The notes under the pieces are model-generated. The model made no database searches. It saw only the letters and a list, made by a program, of their open reading frames with translations, and was not told where the DNA came from. Positions 34,269 to 43,841 of a stretch of DNA of 53,231 bases are shown here, in pieces. The position numbers were made by a program, and so were the translations under genes. The DNA comes from Sphingobacterium sp. UBA7855 (GTDB lineage: Bacteria; Bacteroidota; Bacteroidia; Sphingobacteriales; Sphingobacteriaceae), in the NCBI GenBank assembly GCA_002500745.1, contig DLST01000009.1, positions 1 through 53,231 on the forward strand, read 5' to 3'. Each line of letters starts with the position of its first letter. Within the stretch, counting starts at the first letter, position 1.

Positions 34269-37200
34269 ATGAATAAGTTTTTAATACCGTTGACCTTCAT
34301 GTGTGTGCATGTTGCGCATGCGCAGGAATCCAGGGAACTGAAAGGAAAGGTTTTGGATGCGGTCACGTTAAAACCGGTCGTTGGGGCGACGGTTGTCGTT
34401 GAAAGTTCGGCAGTAGCAGAAGATATCGGTGTACCCAATCAGGTGCAGCAGTCGGCATTGGGTTCATTGACCGATGCGGCTGGTGAATTTCGCTTAAAAG
34501 TGCCTAGTAATTTAAAATATGTAACGATTAGCTATGTCGGGTACCAGCGTATTCAGGTGCCGGTATTCCAGGATCATAAAACAATCTTGCTGCAGCCAAG
34601 TGGTGAATCCTTGGATGAGGTGATCGTAACAGGTTATACGGATATCAAAAAACGTAAGAATACGACGGCTTACAATAAAATCAATGTAGCGGACATCAAA
34701 CAGACGGGGGTTGCATCGATCGATGAAATGCTTGCTGGTCAGGTAGCGGGTTTGCAGTTGAGCAATTTTAACGGTGGGCCAAATAGTGCACCACAGATCC
34801 GTATCCGTGGTACGGTATCACTCAATGGTACACAAGACCCATTATGGGTTATCGATGGTATGCCGATTGAAGGAGCTGAATTGCCTAAACGAATTGATAA
34901 AGATAATTTGAATAGTTTGAATAATCTTCCGATTGCAGGTATCAATCCTGATGATATCGCCGATATTACGGTATTAAAAGATGCAGCGGCAACTTCAATT
35001 TATGGCGCACGGGCTGCAAATGGGGTCATTGTGATTACCACAAAAAGAGGTAAATCTGGACCCGCAAAATTGCAAGTGTCGGCCAATACCTTTGTGACGC
35101 AACGTCCGGATTTTGGTAAGCTCAATCTGATGGATGCTAACGAGAAGGTAGATTTTGAGTTATTGATGGCCGACCGCACCGATTTAAATTATCGTACGGA
35201 TAAGGGCGCTGTTATGCGGATACTAAACAAAGCAGATGCATTGGATGCTTATCGTTCGGGTGGTTTAGCGGCTTTGTCACCAGAAGTGCAGCAGTCGATT
35301 AATCAATTGCGTGCACAACAAACGGACTGGGGAAAAGAATTGTACCGTCAGGCGGTCAACCAGCAGTATTCAGCATCAATTTCAGGCGGTAATGACGGAC
35401 ATCGCTATTATTTGTCCAGTGGTTTTTATGATGAAAAAGGAGCTACAAAAGGAGCTGATCTTCGCCGTTATTCGCTTACCTTAAACAACGACTTTACAAT
35501 CAACGATCGATTTAAGGCCGGTATTAATGTATTAGGATCGGTTTCAAATAGACAAAATCCAATTCAGGATCGAGATGCTTTTACGAACCCAAGTTATTAT
35601 GTGCGTTCGGTCAACCCATACCTTACTGTTTATGATCAATTTGGAAAATTTAACTACGATCCGGATATTGAAGGTTATGAAAAAGATACCTATATTCCTT
35701 TCAATGCTATAGAAGAAAGGGAAAATACCAAATATACTTTAACGAATAAGGCACTGAAAGCGATTGGTTACTTGGAATATACGATTATTCCACAATTGTC
35801 ATTACGCTCCGAATTTGGTTTACAGTTTGATGAAAATAGTACAGAGAAATTTGCCGATCAAGAAAGTTATAATACGCGCAAGTTACGTGCTGCTACACGG
35901 TATTACGATGCTGCTAGTAAAACTTATAAGTATTTCTTGCCTACAGGAAGTAAGATCGAAAATTCCAATAACAGTATTTTCCAATATAATTGGAAAACAT
36001 ACTTAAAGTATAACAAAACTTGGAATGACAGACATGAGTTGGAATTAATGGGGGGAACCGAGTTGCGTCGAAGCACAAATAAAGCTGTGTCAACCAAAGG
36101 ATTTGGCTACAGTCCGGCGACTTTGACTACCCAGAGCATTGTTTTTCCAAATAGTAACTATCAAACAGATTCAAGATTTCTTCAGTACAAAAAGGGATTT
36201 ATTGAGAACTCATATGCGTCATTTTATGGGAATGCAACTTATACCTTTGACCGCAAGTACAACGTCAATGGTAGCATTCGTTACGATGGTTCAAACATGT
36301 TTGGTGTGGATCCAAAATATCGTTTCTTACCAATTTGGTCGCTTTCGGGATCGTGGAATGTGCTAGAAGAAGAGTTTATTAAAGGAAAAACGGCCTTGTC
36401 CGATTTGCGGGTACGGGCTTCATATGGTATCCAGGGAAATGTAGACCGCAATACCTATCCTTTTATCGTCGGTAACTATGGTAATACCACGCTTCTTCCG
36501 GGTAACACCGAGGGAACTGTGGTTGTTGATATGCCTGCCAATGACAAACTTCGTTGGGAACGGACACAATCTTATAATGCCGGAATTGATTTGGGCTTAT
36601 GGAAAAATCGATTAAACATTACTGTTGACTATTATAACAGAAAAAGTACTGACCTGATTGGTTTCAGCGCCTTACCTTTGGAAAATGGTTTTCAGAATGT
36701 TCAGGTTAACTGGGCGTCCGCACGAAATCAAGGTATTGAGTTGACGATTTCAAGCCGTCAGATTCAGACAGATAAGTTTTCTTGGTCAACGGATTTCAAT
36801 ATCGCACATAATGACAATAAATTATTAAAGGTCATGAATGATCCGAAAGCGTATGCGCCGGAGGCACAGGAGGGACGTCCCATAAATGGTTTATATGTAT
36901 TGGAAACTGCAGGTTTGGATAAAGATGGCGTAATGCAATTTAGAAATCAGGATGGGTCCGTTTCAAGTTTTGAAGAGTTTTATGGTTTATACGATCCATG
37001 GGCAGAATTCTTACCGGGCTATACTTCGCAAACCGATATGACTGCTGCAGAATACCGTTCTAAATTTAAATACAAGGGTAGTAAAGATCCGAAGTTTATC
37101 GGTGGAATGACTAACCGTTTCCGTTATGGTAACTTTGACCTTGCGATTTCTGCAGTGCTTAATTTGGAGCGTTGGGTAAGCCGTACCCCGACTTATAATC

Positions 37201-37607
37201 CGGCTCTGGTAGACCGTGGGCAGAATTATACAACAGATCTTTTTAAGGCATTGCAAGAAGGTGGTAATATGCCCGCCTTGGGCAGTATAAGTTCCGAATT
37301 GAATGAGCGTTGGATGGCTTATGCTTGGATGGAAAGTAACGATCCGATTAATTCGTTTAAACAGTACGATATTTGGGCGAAAAAAATGAGCTATGTCCGC
37401 ATCAATAGTATTCGATTAGGGTATACTTTACCGGCTGCGATAAGCAAAAAAATTGGCACAAGTAATCTAAGAGTAAATGTTGAAGGGCGCAATTTATTTG
37501 TTTTCGGAACAAATTACGATGGGTATTTTGATCCTGAAACTTACGGTGATTATTATGCGCAGCCAATCAGCAAATCTTTTGCCTTTGGTCTTTCTGCAAG
37601 TTTTTAA
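34269..37607 (+). CDS. SusC/RagA-type TonB-linked outer-membrane transporter
   Basis: 1112 aa. Signal peptide 1-18. Carboxypeptidase-regulatory-like domain about 24-108 with an unusual insert (VAEDIGVPNQVQQSALGS), then SLDEVIVTGYTDIKKRKNTT at the start of the plug. Plug marks: GVASIDEMLAGQVAGLQLSN, RIRGTVSLNG, DPLWVIDGMP, TVLKDAAATSIYGARAANGV. The 22-strand barrel ends with KSFAFGLSASF (C-terminal Phe). TonB-dependent uptake across the outer membrane with its SusD lid at 37628. The neighbouring protease and absence of glycoside hydrolases favour peptide rather than glycan cargo. Confidence 0.95.
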   Translation: MNKFLIPLTFMCVHVAHAQESRELKGKVLDAVTLKPVVGATVVVESSAVAEDIGVPNQVQQSALGSLTDAAGEFRLKVPSNLKYVTISYVGYQRIQVPVFQDHKTILLQPSGESLDEVIVTGYTDIKKRKNTTAYNKINVADIKQTGVASIDEMLAGQVAGLQLSNFNGGPNSAPQIRIRGTVSLNGTQDPLWVIDGMPIEGAELPKRIDKDNLNSLNNLPIAGINPDDIADITVLKDAAATSIYGARAANGVIVITTKRGKSGPAKLQVSANTFVTQRPDFGKLNLMDANEKVDFELLMADRTDLNYRTDKGAVMRILNKADALDAYRSGGLAALSPEVQQSINQLRAQQTDWGKELYRQAVNQQYSASISGGNDGHRYYLSSGFYDEKGATKGADLRRYSLTLNNDFTINDRFKAGINVLGSVSNRQNPIQDRDAFTNPSYYVRSVNPYLTVYDQFGKFNYDPDIEGYEKDTYIPFNAIEERENTKYTLTNKALKAIGYLEYTIIPQLSLRSEFGLQFDENSTEKFADQESYNTRKLRAATRYYDAASKTYKYFLPTGSKIENSNNSIFQYNWKTYLKYNKTWNDRHELELMGGTELRRSTNKAVSTKGFGYSPATLTTQSIVFPNSNYQTDSRFLQYKKGFIENSYASFYGNATYTFDRKYNVNGSIRYDGSNMFGVDPKYRFLPIWSLSGSWNVLEEEFIKGKTALSDLRVRASYGIQGNVDRNTYPFIVGNYGNTTLLPGNTEGTVVVDMPANDKLRWERTQSYNAGIDLGLWKNRLNITVDYYNRKSTDLIGFSALPLENGFQNVQVNWASARNQGIELTISSRQIQTDKFSWSTDFNIAHNDNKLLKVMNDPKAYAPEAQEGRPINGLYVLETAGLDKDGVMQFRNQDGSVSSFEEFYGLYDPWAEFLPGYTSQTDMTAAEYRSKFKYKGSKDPKFIGGMTNRFRYGNFDLAISAVLNLERWVSRTPTYNPALVDRGQNYTTDLFKALQEGGNMPALGSISSELNERWMAYAWMESNDPINSFKQYDIWAKKMSYVRINSIRLGYTLPAAISKKIGTSNLRVNVEGRNLFVFGTNYDGYFDPETYGDYYAQPISKSFAFGLSASF

Positions 37608-37627
37608 TTCTTTTAATTGATTCATAA

Positions 37628-38947
37628 ATGAAAAAGATAATTTATTTTGGAATGATCATGGCCGCTAGTGCATTGGCTTCCTGCAATAAATATTTAGATA
37701 TACAACCGGTAGGGACCGTTATCCCCAGCTCGGAAAGTGATTTTAGAGGACTGATTACAAGCAGTTATCTAGGCTTTCCATCACATAAGTCCTATTTGTC
37801 TTTGCGTACAGATGAACTATTGTTGGATGAAAGTTCAACTGATGCTGCTAGAACCAAAGATATCTATCTTTGGAACGATCAAAATCCTGATCCAACAACA
37901 ATCGCTTATCCCTATTTGGCATTTTACAACAGTATTTTTTATGCCAATCAGATCATCAGCACCATCGATGAAAAATTAGGAAGTAATGCCACGGTAGATC
38001 AGATTAAAGGTGAAGCTTACCTGATGCGTGCTTATGCTCATTTTGAGTTGTTAAATCTTTACAGTGAGGTCTATTCAGCGGGTAATACAGGGCTTCGGGG
38101 TGTTCCTTTATCGACAAAGATTGACCTGGAACAACGTTTTGTTCCCGCGACCATTGGTGAGTCTTATGCGCAGATCCTGACGGATATGGAAAAAGGAACA
38201 GCTTTATTGACTGTCGATGATCAGGCAAAAGGCGCTAATTATCGCTTTAGTAAACGCGCTGCGTATGCGATGGCCTCACGTGTTCATTTGTATCGTGGAG
38301 AGTGGCAGGAAGCGATTGATGCTGCTAAAAAAGCTTTGGCTATAAATGACAAACTGATTGATCTGAATGTTGCTGGAAGTCAACTTCCGAACGATTTTGA
38401 ATCAGCAGAGATGATTATGGCTCTGGAAAAGGTGTCCGTTCCTGAAGTTCGCTCAAGCTCGTTTATCTCGCCTTCTTTGTTATCGGCATACTCAGATGGT
38501 GATTTGAGAAAAGGCCGTTATTTCCAAAAAAGTGGCAGTAATTATGTATCGCTCAAAGGCGGTGAAAATCGTTTCAATGTGAGTTTTAGAAATGCCGATC
38601 TTTATTTGACTATGGCCGAATGTTACGTTCGTCTGGGAAATACCGCAGAAGCATTGAAATATCTTTCGGCATTAAAGAAAAACAGATTCAGCGCAGTTGC
38701 ATATACCACAGAATCTAAAGCTGACGCTAGTTTATCAAAGGAGCAATTGCTAGATGCGGTCATGTTGGAGCGCAAGCGCGAACTGGCACTTGAAGGATTA
38801 CGTTGGTATGATCTAAAACGGACGACCAGACCGACGATCACCCATAGTAGCTTCGGCAGAACGGTAACCTTACAGCAGAATGATCCTCGTTATGTCATTC
38901 GTTATCCACAGGAAGCCATCAACAATAATCCCGATCTGTTGAAATAA
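37628..38947 (+). CDS. RagB/SusD family nutrient-binding lipoprotein
   Basis: 439 aa, somewhat short for SusD. Lipobox ALASCN (Cys18) anchors it to the outer-membrane surface. The TPR-rich helical scaffold is visible: AYPYLAFYNSIFYANQIIST, IKGEAYLMRAYAHFELLNLY, SKRAAYAMASRVHLYRGEW. The C-terminal SusD domain has FRNADLYLTMAECYVRLGN, VMLERKRELALEGLRWYDLK and a late RYPQEAINNN. It forms the ligand-binding lid of the SusC at 34269, 20 bp away. Terminated at 38976-39012. Confidence 0.95.
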   Translation: MKKIIYFGMIMAASALASCNKYLDIQPVGTVIPSSESDFRGLITSSYLGFPSHKSYLSLRTDELLLDESSTDAARTKDIYLWNDQNPDPTTIAYPYLAFYNSIFYANQIISTIDEKLGSNATVDQIKGEAYLMRAYAHFELLNLYSEVYSAGNTGLRGVPLSTKIDLEQRFVPATIGESYAQILTDMEKGTALLTVDDQAKGANYRFSKRAAYAMASRVHLYRGEWQEAIDAAKKALAINDKLIDLNVAGSQLPNDFESAEMIMALEKVSVPEVRSSSFISPSLLSAYSDGDLRKGRYFQKSGSNYVSLKGGENRFNVSFRNADLYLTMAECYVRLGNTAEALKYLSALKKNRFSAVAYTTESKADASLSKEQLLDAVMLERKRELALEGLRWYDLKRTTRPTITHSSFGRTVTLQQNDPRYVIRYPQEAINNNPDLLK

Positions 38948-38975
38948 TTGATTTTTTTTAAATCCTATATATATT

Positions 38976-39012
38976 AATCCATTTTCTTTTTAAGGAAATG
39001 GATTTTTTATTA
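38976..39012 (+). terminator. Terminator after susD
   Basis: AATCCATTTTC (38976-38986) pairs with GGAAATGGATT (38994-39004) with one G-T pair, followed by TTTTTATT. The LytTR gene begins 10 bp later, so its expression may depend on read-through. Confidence 0.65.
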
Positions 39013-39022
39013 CATTCAACCC

Positions 39023-39748
39023 ATGGGATGGAAAATACTGATTGTCGAAGATGAAGACTGGGCTTTCGTTGGTTTAAAGGAAATGCTGAACTCGCTATAC
39101 GGCGAAACTATATTTACCTTTTCCAATGCAAAAGAGATTCAGGAGGCGGTGACGACGATCAATAGACATCAATTCGACCTGATTTTTATGGATATTCACC
39201 TCATGGATGGGCTGAGCTTTGAGATTTTCAAGCAGGTGGCTGTTGATGTTCCTCTTATTTTTACGACCGCTTACGAACAATATGCCTTGGAGGCTTATCA
39301 AAATAAAGGTTATGCCTATTTGTTAAAACCTTTTGACGTTGATGAGCTGAAACAGGTAATGAATCGTATTGAGCCATTACTACCCAAAATCGAACCTCAA
39401 CTCAAACAGCGGTTTCTAGTAAAGTACGGAAATTTTTTAAAGTCCTTGGCTATTGCTGATATTGCTTATTTTATGGCGGAGGACAAAGAGCTATATGCCG
39501 TGGAAAAGGGATCGGGAATCGCATATATTATTGAAGATACCATCACCCATTTGGTCACCCAGGTGGACCCAATGGTTTTTTTCCAGATCAATCGAAAATT
39601 TCTCGTTCGGATAGATGCGATTCAGTCCATGTTAAAAATTAGCAGGAATCGGATCAAATTAGAGCTAATGCCTTCAACCCCAGAAGGAATTGTCGTCATT
39701 GTTAGTGAGGAACGGTCCCCGAAGTTTCAAAAATGGCTTGATCAATAA
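39023..39748 (+). CDS. LytTR family response regulator
   Basis: 241 aa. Receiver domain 1-122: KILIVEDEDWAF acidic pair, phospho-acceptor Asp57 in LIFMDIHLMDG, Thr/Ala switch in LIFTTAYEQYA, Lys in YLLKPFDVDEL. LytTR DNA-binding domain about 135-241, with RFLVKYGNFLKSLAIADI, FFQINRKFLVRIDAIQSM and RIKLELMPSTPEGIVV. Likely partner of the kinase at 29915, although the protease-susC-susD genes separate them. It would bind direct repeats with 21-bp phasing, such as those at 31297-31347. Confidence 0.94.
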   Translation: MGWKILIVEDEDWAFVGLKEMLNSLYGETIFTFSNAKEIQEAVTTINRHQFDLIFMDIHLMDGLSFEIFKQVAVDVPLIFTTAYEQYALEAYQNKGYAYLLKPFDVDELKQVMNRIEPLLPKIEPQLKQRFLVKYGNFLKSLAIADIAYFMAEDKELYAVEKGSGIAYIIEDTITHLVTQVDPMVFFQINRKFLVRIDAIQSMLKISRNRIKLELMPSTPEGIVVIVSEERSPKFQKWLDQ

Positions 39749-39889
39749 TGGTGATTTGGATCAATTTAGCTTACTACATGATATATTCATTCGAAACGAG
39801 CTGTTGATTCCGATAACTATGTTGGGTTAACTTTTCCACATAATGTTAATAACCTTGTTGAAAACCTGTTTATAAGAAAAATACATTTA

Positions 39890-41071
39890 TTAACAGTACT
39901 TATTAACATTGTGTGGATAACCTTTCTTTTTCTTCTTTTTGCTTTTGTTGATCCAGATGATATATCCGGTAATGGGCAAGGACGCGCAGCAGAGACTAGC
40001 TAGGCATGCAATGATTTTTGTTGAGATGTTACCTATGCTACCTGTGTGGATATCATAATTAAGGGCGCCCAACTTATCACCGTAGTGTAGTTGTTCGCTA
40101 GACTTGATTTCGTATAGATTATTGCCTCTTCTGTCAAAATAGAGCCAATCAAACACCCCGCTTCGTTTTTCATCATGGCGTACCTGAATATCCATTCCTG
40201 TTTGCGTATCTTTTTTCAATCGTATAGACATCATTTCAGCGGTGGGATAATTTGTCAGTGCATACCGCAACGCATTGTCCTGAAACTGATTTTCTGCCGT
40301 AGGTAATGGCACAGGTGAAATGCGCCCAGAAGATGCAGTTGTCGACTGCAATACATTGAATGTTGCGATGTATGATTTTTTAAAGCCGGGGAAAGCAAAG
40401 GCAAGTCCAGTTATGGCAAAAATCAATCCTATGAATAGGCTATAAAAACCGATGACATTGTGCAGATCGTGGTTGAGTCGTTTCCATTTAACTTTGGTAT
40501 CAATCCAAAAACTTCGCTTGAGATTCTTGCCTTTCCATTTTTTTGGCCACCAAAGAACGATGCCACTCAGTAGGATAATAATAAAGATGGCGGTTGACCA
40601 GGCGACGATAGGATGGCCAAATCGCTTGCCCAAAAGTAGGTTAAGGTGAAGCTGAAGTGTCAGCTGAAAGAATTCTGTTTTTGAATTTTCAACGTGTTGT
40701 ACTTGCCCGCTGTATGGGTTGACGAATACGCGTTTATAGTATTTGTAATAATTCCAGTGACCAAATGCTTTTTCGTCAGTTTTTACAGCACGAAACACCC
40801 AAGTACGGTTCTTGGTTGGATAAAGGTCAACTCGCGTAATTTTCTCATCCGTTGGAAGGCTTTTCTGTGCATTGTGAAGAAGCGTGCTTAAAGGAAGTGG
40901 AATGGTTGGATGGCCGGTGGTGCCGGAGATAAAATATTTTTCAGGATAAGCCACTAGTTTGAGCTCATCCTGAAAGGTGTATATGCAGCCTGTCAGGCTT
41001 AGGATGGTGACGACAACACCGGTAATGATTCCGAGCCATTTATGCAACCAAAGGGTGACAGTTTTAAACAT
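39890..41071 (-). CDS. PepSY-associated TM protein (ferric reductase-like)
   Basis: 393 aa. TM1 about residues 8-32 (WLHKWLGIITGVVVTILSLT) with a His suited to haem ligation, PepSY-type periplasmic domains (DELKLVAYPEKYFISGT, VNPYSGQVQHVENSKTEFF), then TM segments at LHLNLLLGKRFGHPIVAWST, LHNVIGFYSLFIGLIFAITG and near the end. The C-terminus is basic (INKSKKKKKKGYPH). This layout matches inner-membrane proteins encoded with siderophore receptors and thought to reduce ferric siderophores. It starts 1 bp after the TonB receptor gene stops, so they are one operon. Confidence 0.9.
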   Translation of the reverse strand: MFKTVTLWLHKWLGIITGVVVTILSLTGCIYTFQDELKLVAYPEKYFISGTTGHPTIPLPLSTLLHNAQKSLPTDEKITRVDLYPTKNRTWVFRAVKTDEKAFGHWNYYKYYKRVFVNPYSGQVQHVENSKTEFFQLTLQLHLNLLLGKRFGHPIVAWSTAIFIIILLSGIVLWWPKKWKGKNLKRSFWIDTKVKWKRLNHDLHNVIGFYSLFIGLIFAITGLAFAFPGFKKSYIATFNVLQSTTASSGRISPVPLPTAENQFQDNALRYALTNYPTAEMMSIRLKKDTQTGMDIQVRHDEKRSGVFDWLYFDRRGNNLYEIKSSEQLHYGDKLGALNYDIHTGSIGNISTKIIACLASLCCASLPITGYIIWINKSKKKKKKGYPHNVNKYC

Positions 41072-41072
41072 A

Positions 41073-43403
41073 TCAAAATTTATAGTTGATGTTAAACGAA
41101 GCCAACATCCCTTGTCCTTTTACATACTCTTCATTTAGGGCACGGTATTGACTAACGACAGGATAATAATTTTTATTAAATAAGTTCTCTATTCCCATAC
41201 CAATAGACCATTGTTTATTGATATAGTAGTTACTATTTAAATTAAATACATCAACAGGTTTGACCGGTCCCTCGCTGTTTTTGTATATTCCTTTTTCGTT
41301 GGGAAGGAATCTGTACCGTGACCCTGTATGTACCCAAAAAAGCTGAAAGGTAAGGGGTCGGATTGGCGTGTAGTAAATATATCCCGTTGCTTTTTTGGGA
41401 GAAATACGTGAGCCATTGAGGTAGGACTTTGTTCCGTCGTCCTTTTTGGATTTCCCTTCTACATAGGCATAAGTTCCGCCAATGGTCAATTGCTGTGAAA
41501 TGTTAGCGCTTAATGCAACTTCATATCCATATACATCCTCTGGCAGACGTTGGGGCATCAGGTAACCACCGATATCAACGAGTTCGACTCCCATTTTAGA
41601 TGTACTGTAGTAGTAGGCGGCGGATAGTTGGAAAATACTATAATTACTTGAAAATCCTATTTCATAATTGTTGGTAATGATCGGATCAGTTTTTAGGCTG
41701 TCTAGGTCATTATCTGTTGCTCTGCGTACGATACGACCCAGTTCATTAATCGCGAAACCCTGTGAGAAACTAATGAAAGGGTTAAAAATTGCATATTTGT
41801 TATAACGTAAGCCTGCATTGAAGGTTGCTCCTTTGTAAGGGATCTTTCCACCCTTTACAGCAATACTTCCCTCGTTATTGGGTCCTGTAGCAATGGTATT
41901 GAAGTCCTTGATTTTTACGGTTGCATTTTCATAGCGCACACCGCCTTTAAAGATTAAATTTTCTAGGAAATCAATCTTAACTTGGGCGTATGGAGCAATG
42001 TTTAACATATTCATATAGGGGATATAAACCCTTCCATCAGTCAGATTCTGATCTGTCACATCATTTAATAAGTCTATACCATAGGTAATGTCCGCATTGG
42101 ATCCCAATAGCTGAAATGGCGTGTTGAGATTAACGCGTAATCCTTTTTTCTCCGAATTGATTTGTGTTTGTCCCGGACCATACCATGCAGAAGCTTTCTC
42201 GACATAACGATTCATTGAGCGAAACGTATTGTAGTACGCTGATGCCGTTAAAGATGTGGAGGCAAAGAGATTGTTTTTGTTATAGGTCAGCATGGCATTG
42301 TGGTTGTAGGGAGTTCCAGCAGGTTTACCTGGATCTTCGCCTTTTACTCCTATCGTAGGAGTCTGTCCATATATACCTGCCTGGCTGATGTACCTGTTGT
42401 GTTGATTGCTTCTGTAGAAGTTGTACACTGCCGTTATATTAGAACTACTATCGATGCGGTAACCAACCTTTAAGAATGCGTTGTATTGATAGGTGTTCGA
42501 AAGACCGTCAGTCTGACCAAGGGGGACACCGTCGCCGTCGCGTTGCAGTCCAACGTAATCGGCCGAACCGCTTACAGTATAATTCCATTTGTTTTTTTGA
42601 CCATATAATGTTTGGCCTATGCGATATCCCATGGTACCCGCGCTGTTGACGGGATTAAATGTTGTTCGCAGACTAGTCATTCCCTGAATCGGTGCAGCAT
42701 CTTTTGACGGGGTGCGCGTAATGTAATTGATAATGCCTCCTGCGGATCCATTTCCATAGATGGAAGTAGCACCTTTGATGACTTCAACTCGCTCAATGAC
42801 GCTTGCGTCAATGGTGCGGAGATCACGTTGTCCATTCATCAAGGGGGTGGATTGTGGAATTCCATCAATCAAAACCAATACAGATCGTCCACGGAGGGTC
42901 TGGCCGGAGTTGGTTGCTTTGTTTGTCGCAGTTCCAAGTCCAGGAATGGTGTTACCCAAAATAGTGGAAAGATTAGTGGTGATTTGGCTTTGGGCTTCAA
43001 TCTCCTTTGTCGTTAAGATAGAAACTGAAGAAGGTACAGTGGAGATGCTTTCCGCTTTACGTCCTACTGTTACAATGATCTCATCTAAAACTTGGGTAGA
43101 ATTAAGCTGAATGATTAAGGGTTGTTGAACGGTATCTAAATTCACCATTTTTTCAACCGGAGAGAAGCCTGTATAGGATACCCGTAATTGAATAGTATTG
43201 CTTAAACTTTTTTTTGCAAAATTGAATTGCCCGAATTGATTGGAATATCCTACGCTCTTTCCATCAACTTTGATATTCGCTTGCCTTAATGGTTTATTTT
43301 CTCGGTCTTTTACAACAAGGGGTATTTCTTGTGCATTTAGCTTGGCACTTAAAAGCAAAAAGATTCCACAATTGAACATCATATAGCGTGTTCTATTCTT
43401 CAT
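41073..43403 (-). CDS. TonB-dependent siderophore receptor
   Basis: 776 aa. Signal peptide about 1-24. An N-terminal carboxypeptidase-regulatory domain (IKVDGKSVGYSNQFGQFNFA) precedes the plug: VLDEIIVTVGRKAESISTVP, SVLVLIDGIPQSTPL, VIERVEVIKGATSIYGNGSA and GGIINYITRTPSKDA are plug landmarks of siderophore receptors. The barrel ends LASFNINYKF. Likely imports an iron chelate with TonB energy; the exact siderophore is unknown. A well-spaced promoter is at 43438-43467. The PepSY protein follows 1 bp downstream. No Fur box was confidently found. Confidence 0.94.
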   Translation of the reverse strand: MKNRTRYMMFNCGIFLLLSAKLNAQEIPLVVKDRENKPLRQANIKVDGKSVGYSNQFGQFNFAKKSLSNTIQLRVSYTGFSPVEKMVNLDTVQQPLIIQLNSTQVLDEIIVTVGRKAESISTVPSSVSILTTKEIEAQSQITTNLSTILGNTIPGLGTATNKATNSGQTLRGRSVLVLIDGIPQSTPLMNGQRDLRTIDASVIERVEVIKGATSIYGNGSAGGIINYITRTPSKDAAPIQGMTSLRTTFNPVNSAGTMGYRIGQTLYGQKNKWNYTVSGSADYVGLQRDGDGVPLGQTDGLSNTYQYNAFLKVGYRIDSSSNITAVYNFYRSNQHNRYISQAGIYGQTPTIGVKGEDPGKPAGTPYNHNAMLTYNKNNLFASTSLTASAYYNTFRSMNRYVEKASAWYGPGQTQINSEKKGLRVNLNTPFQLLGSNADITYGIDLLNDVTDQNLTDGRVYIPYMNMLNIAPYAQVKIDFLENLIFKGGVRYENATVKIKDFNTIATGPNNEGSIAVKGGKIPYKGATFNAGLRYNKYAIFNPFISFSQGFAINELGRIVRRATDNDLDSLKTDPIITNNYEIGFSSNYSIFQLSAAYYYSTSKMGVELVDIGGYLMPQRLPEDVYGYEVALSANISQQLTIGGTYAYVEGKSKKDDGTKSYLNGSRISPKKATGYIYYTPIRPLTFQLFWVHTGSRYRFLPNEKGIYKNSEGPVKPVDVFNLNSNYYINKQWSIGMGIENLFNKNYYPVVSQYRALNEEYVKGQGMLASFNINYKF

Positions 43404-43437
43404 GGTAATTTATTTAGATCAAATATAAATTAATGTG

Positions 43438-43467
43438 CAAATATAGTTTATTTTATAATTGTGACAA
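43438..43467 (-). promoter_or_regulatory. Promoter of the siderophore receptor operon
   Basis: Minus strand TTG (43465-43467), an exact 19-bp spacer and TATATTTG (43438-43445). This is the best-spaced minus-strand promoter in the window. A second TATATTTG lies at 43420-43427 without a -33 partner. Confidence 0.75.
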
Positions 43468-43618
43468 CATCAATGTGCTCTTTTTTTGATTTTTTTTAGT
43501 AGTTATTGTTGGATTTTAAGGCTGGTTTAGCAGTGAATGCACTGCTGTCTGCTATCAAATTAGATCATTATTTTTTGGAAAAATAATCTGTTCGCTAGAT
43601 ATTTACTTTGATCAGACG

Positions 43619-43714
43619 ATGTGTGAGAATTTTACTTATTCTAAAGGCAACGAAATTGGCATCGGAGCCATTAAGCAGGACTTCTCGAGAACGAGATTAT
43701 TAACGATAAAGTGA
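43619..43714 (+). pseudogene. Possible relic of an aldo/keto reductase
   Basis: 31 codons from ATG 43619 include TYSKGNEIGIGAIKQDFSR, similar to the YGNEIGVGEAIKQSGIPREE block of aldo/keto reductases after the catalytic Tyr. The reading stops at 43714, and another frame continues with NDKVKQSRKAKNTKLYLLST. Only a short match, so it may be chance. Confidence 0.25.
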
Positions 43715-43805
43715 AACAAAGCAGAAAGGCCAAAAATACTAAGCTGTATTTGCTGTCGACGCCGCAGTTATGGCATCTGGTGTGCCGATGAAAGGTGAAG
43801 AAGCC

Positions 43806-43841
43806 ATCGATTTAGATTGATAATTATCAATCTAAATCGAT
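43806..43841. terminator. Perfect 36-bp palindrome, probable bidirectional terminator
   Basis: ATCGATTTAGATTGATAA directly followed by its exact reverse complement, with no spacer. It covers the stop codon of the TPR gene and a plus-strand stop. It lacks a long T-run, so termination is inferred from the stem and its position. Confidence 0.5.

Larger units (their letters stand above)
43404..43826. other. Intergenic region TonB receptor / TPR gene
   Basis: 423 bp. It holds the TonB receptor promoter (43438-43467), a short possible coding relic on plus (43619-43714), an unassigned open tail AVFAVDAAVMASGVPMKGEE ending IDLD and stop at 43820, and a perfect 36-bp palindrome (43806-43841). Confidence 0.5.
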
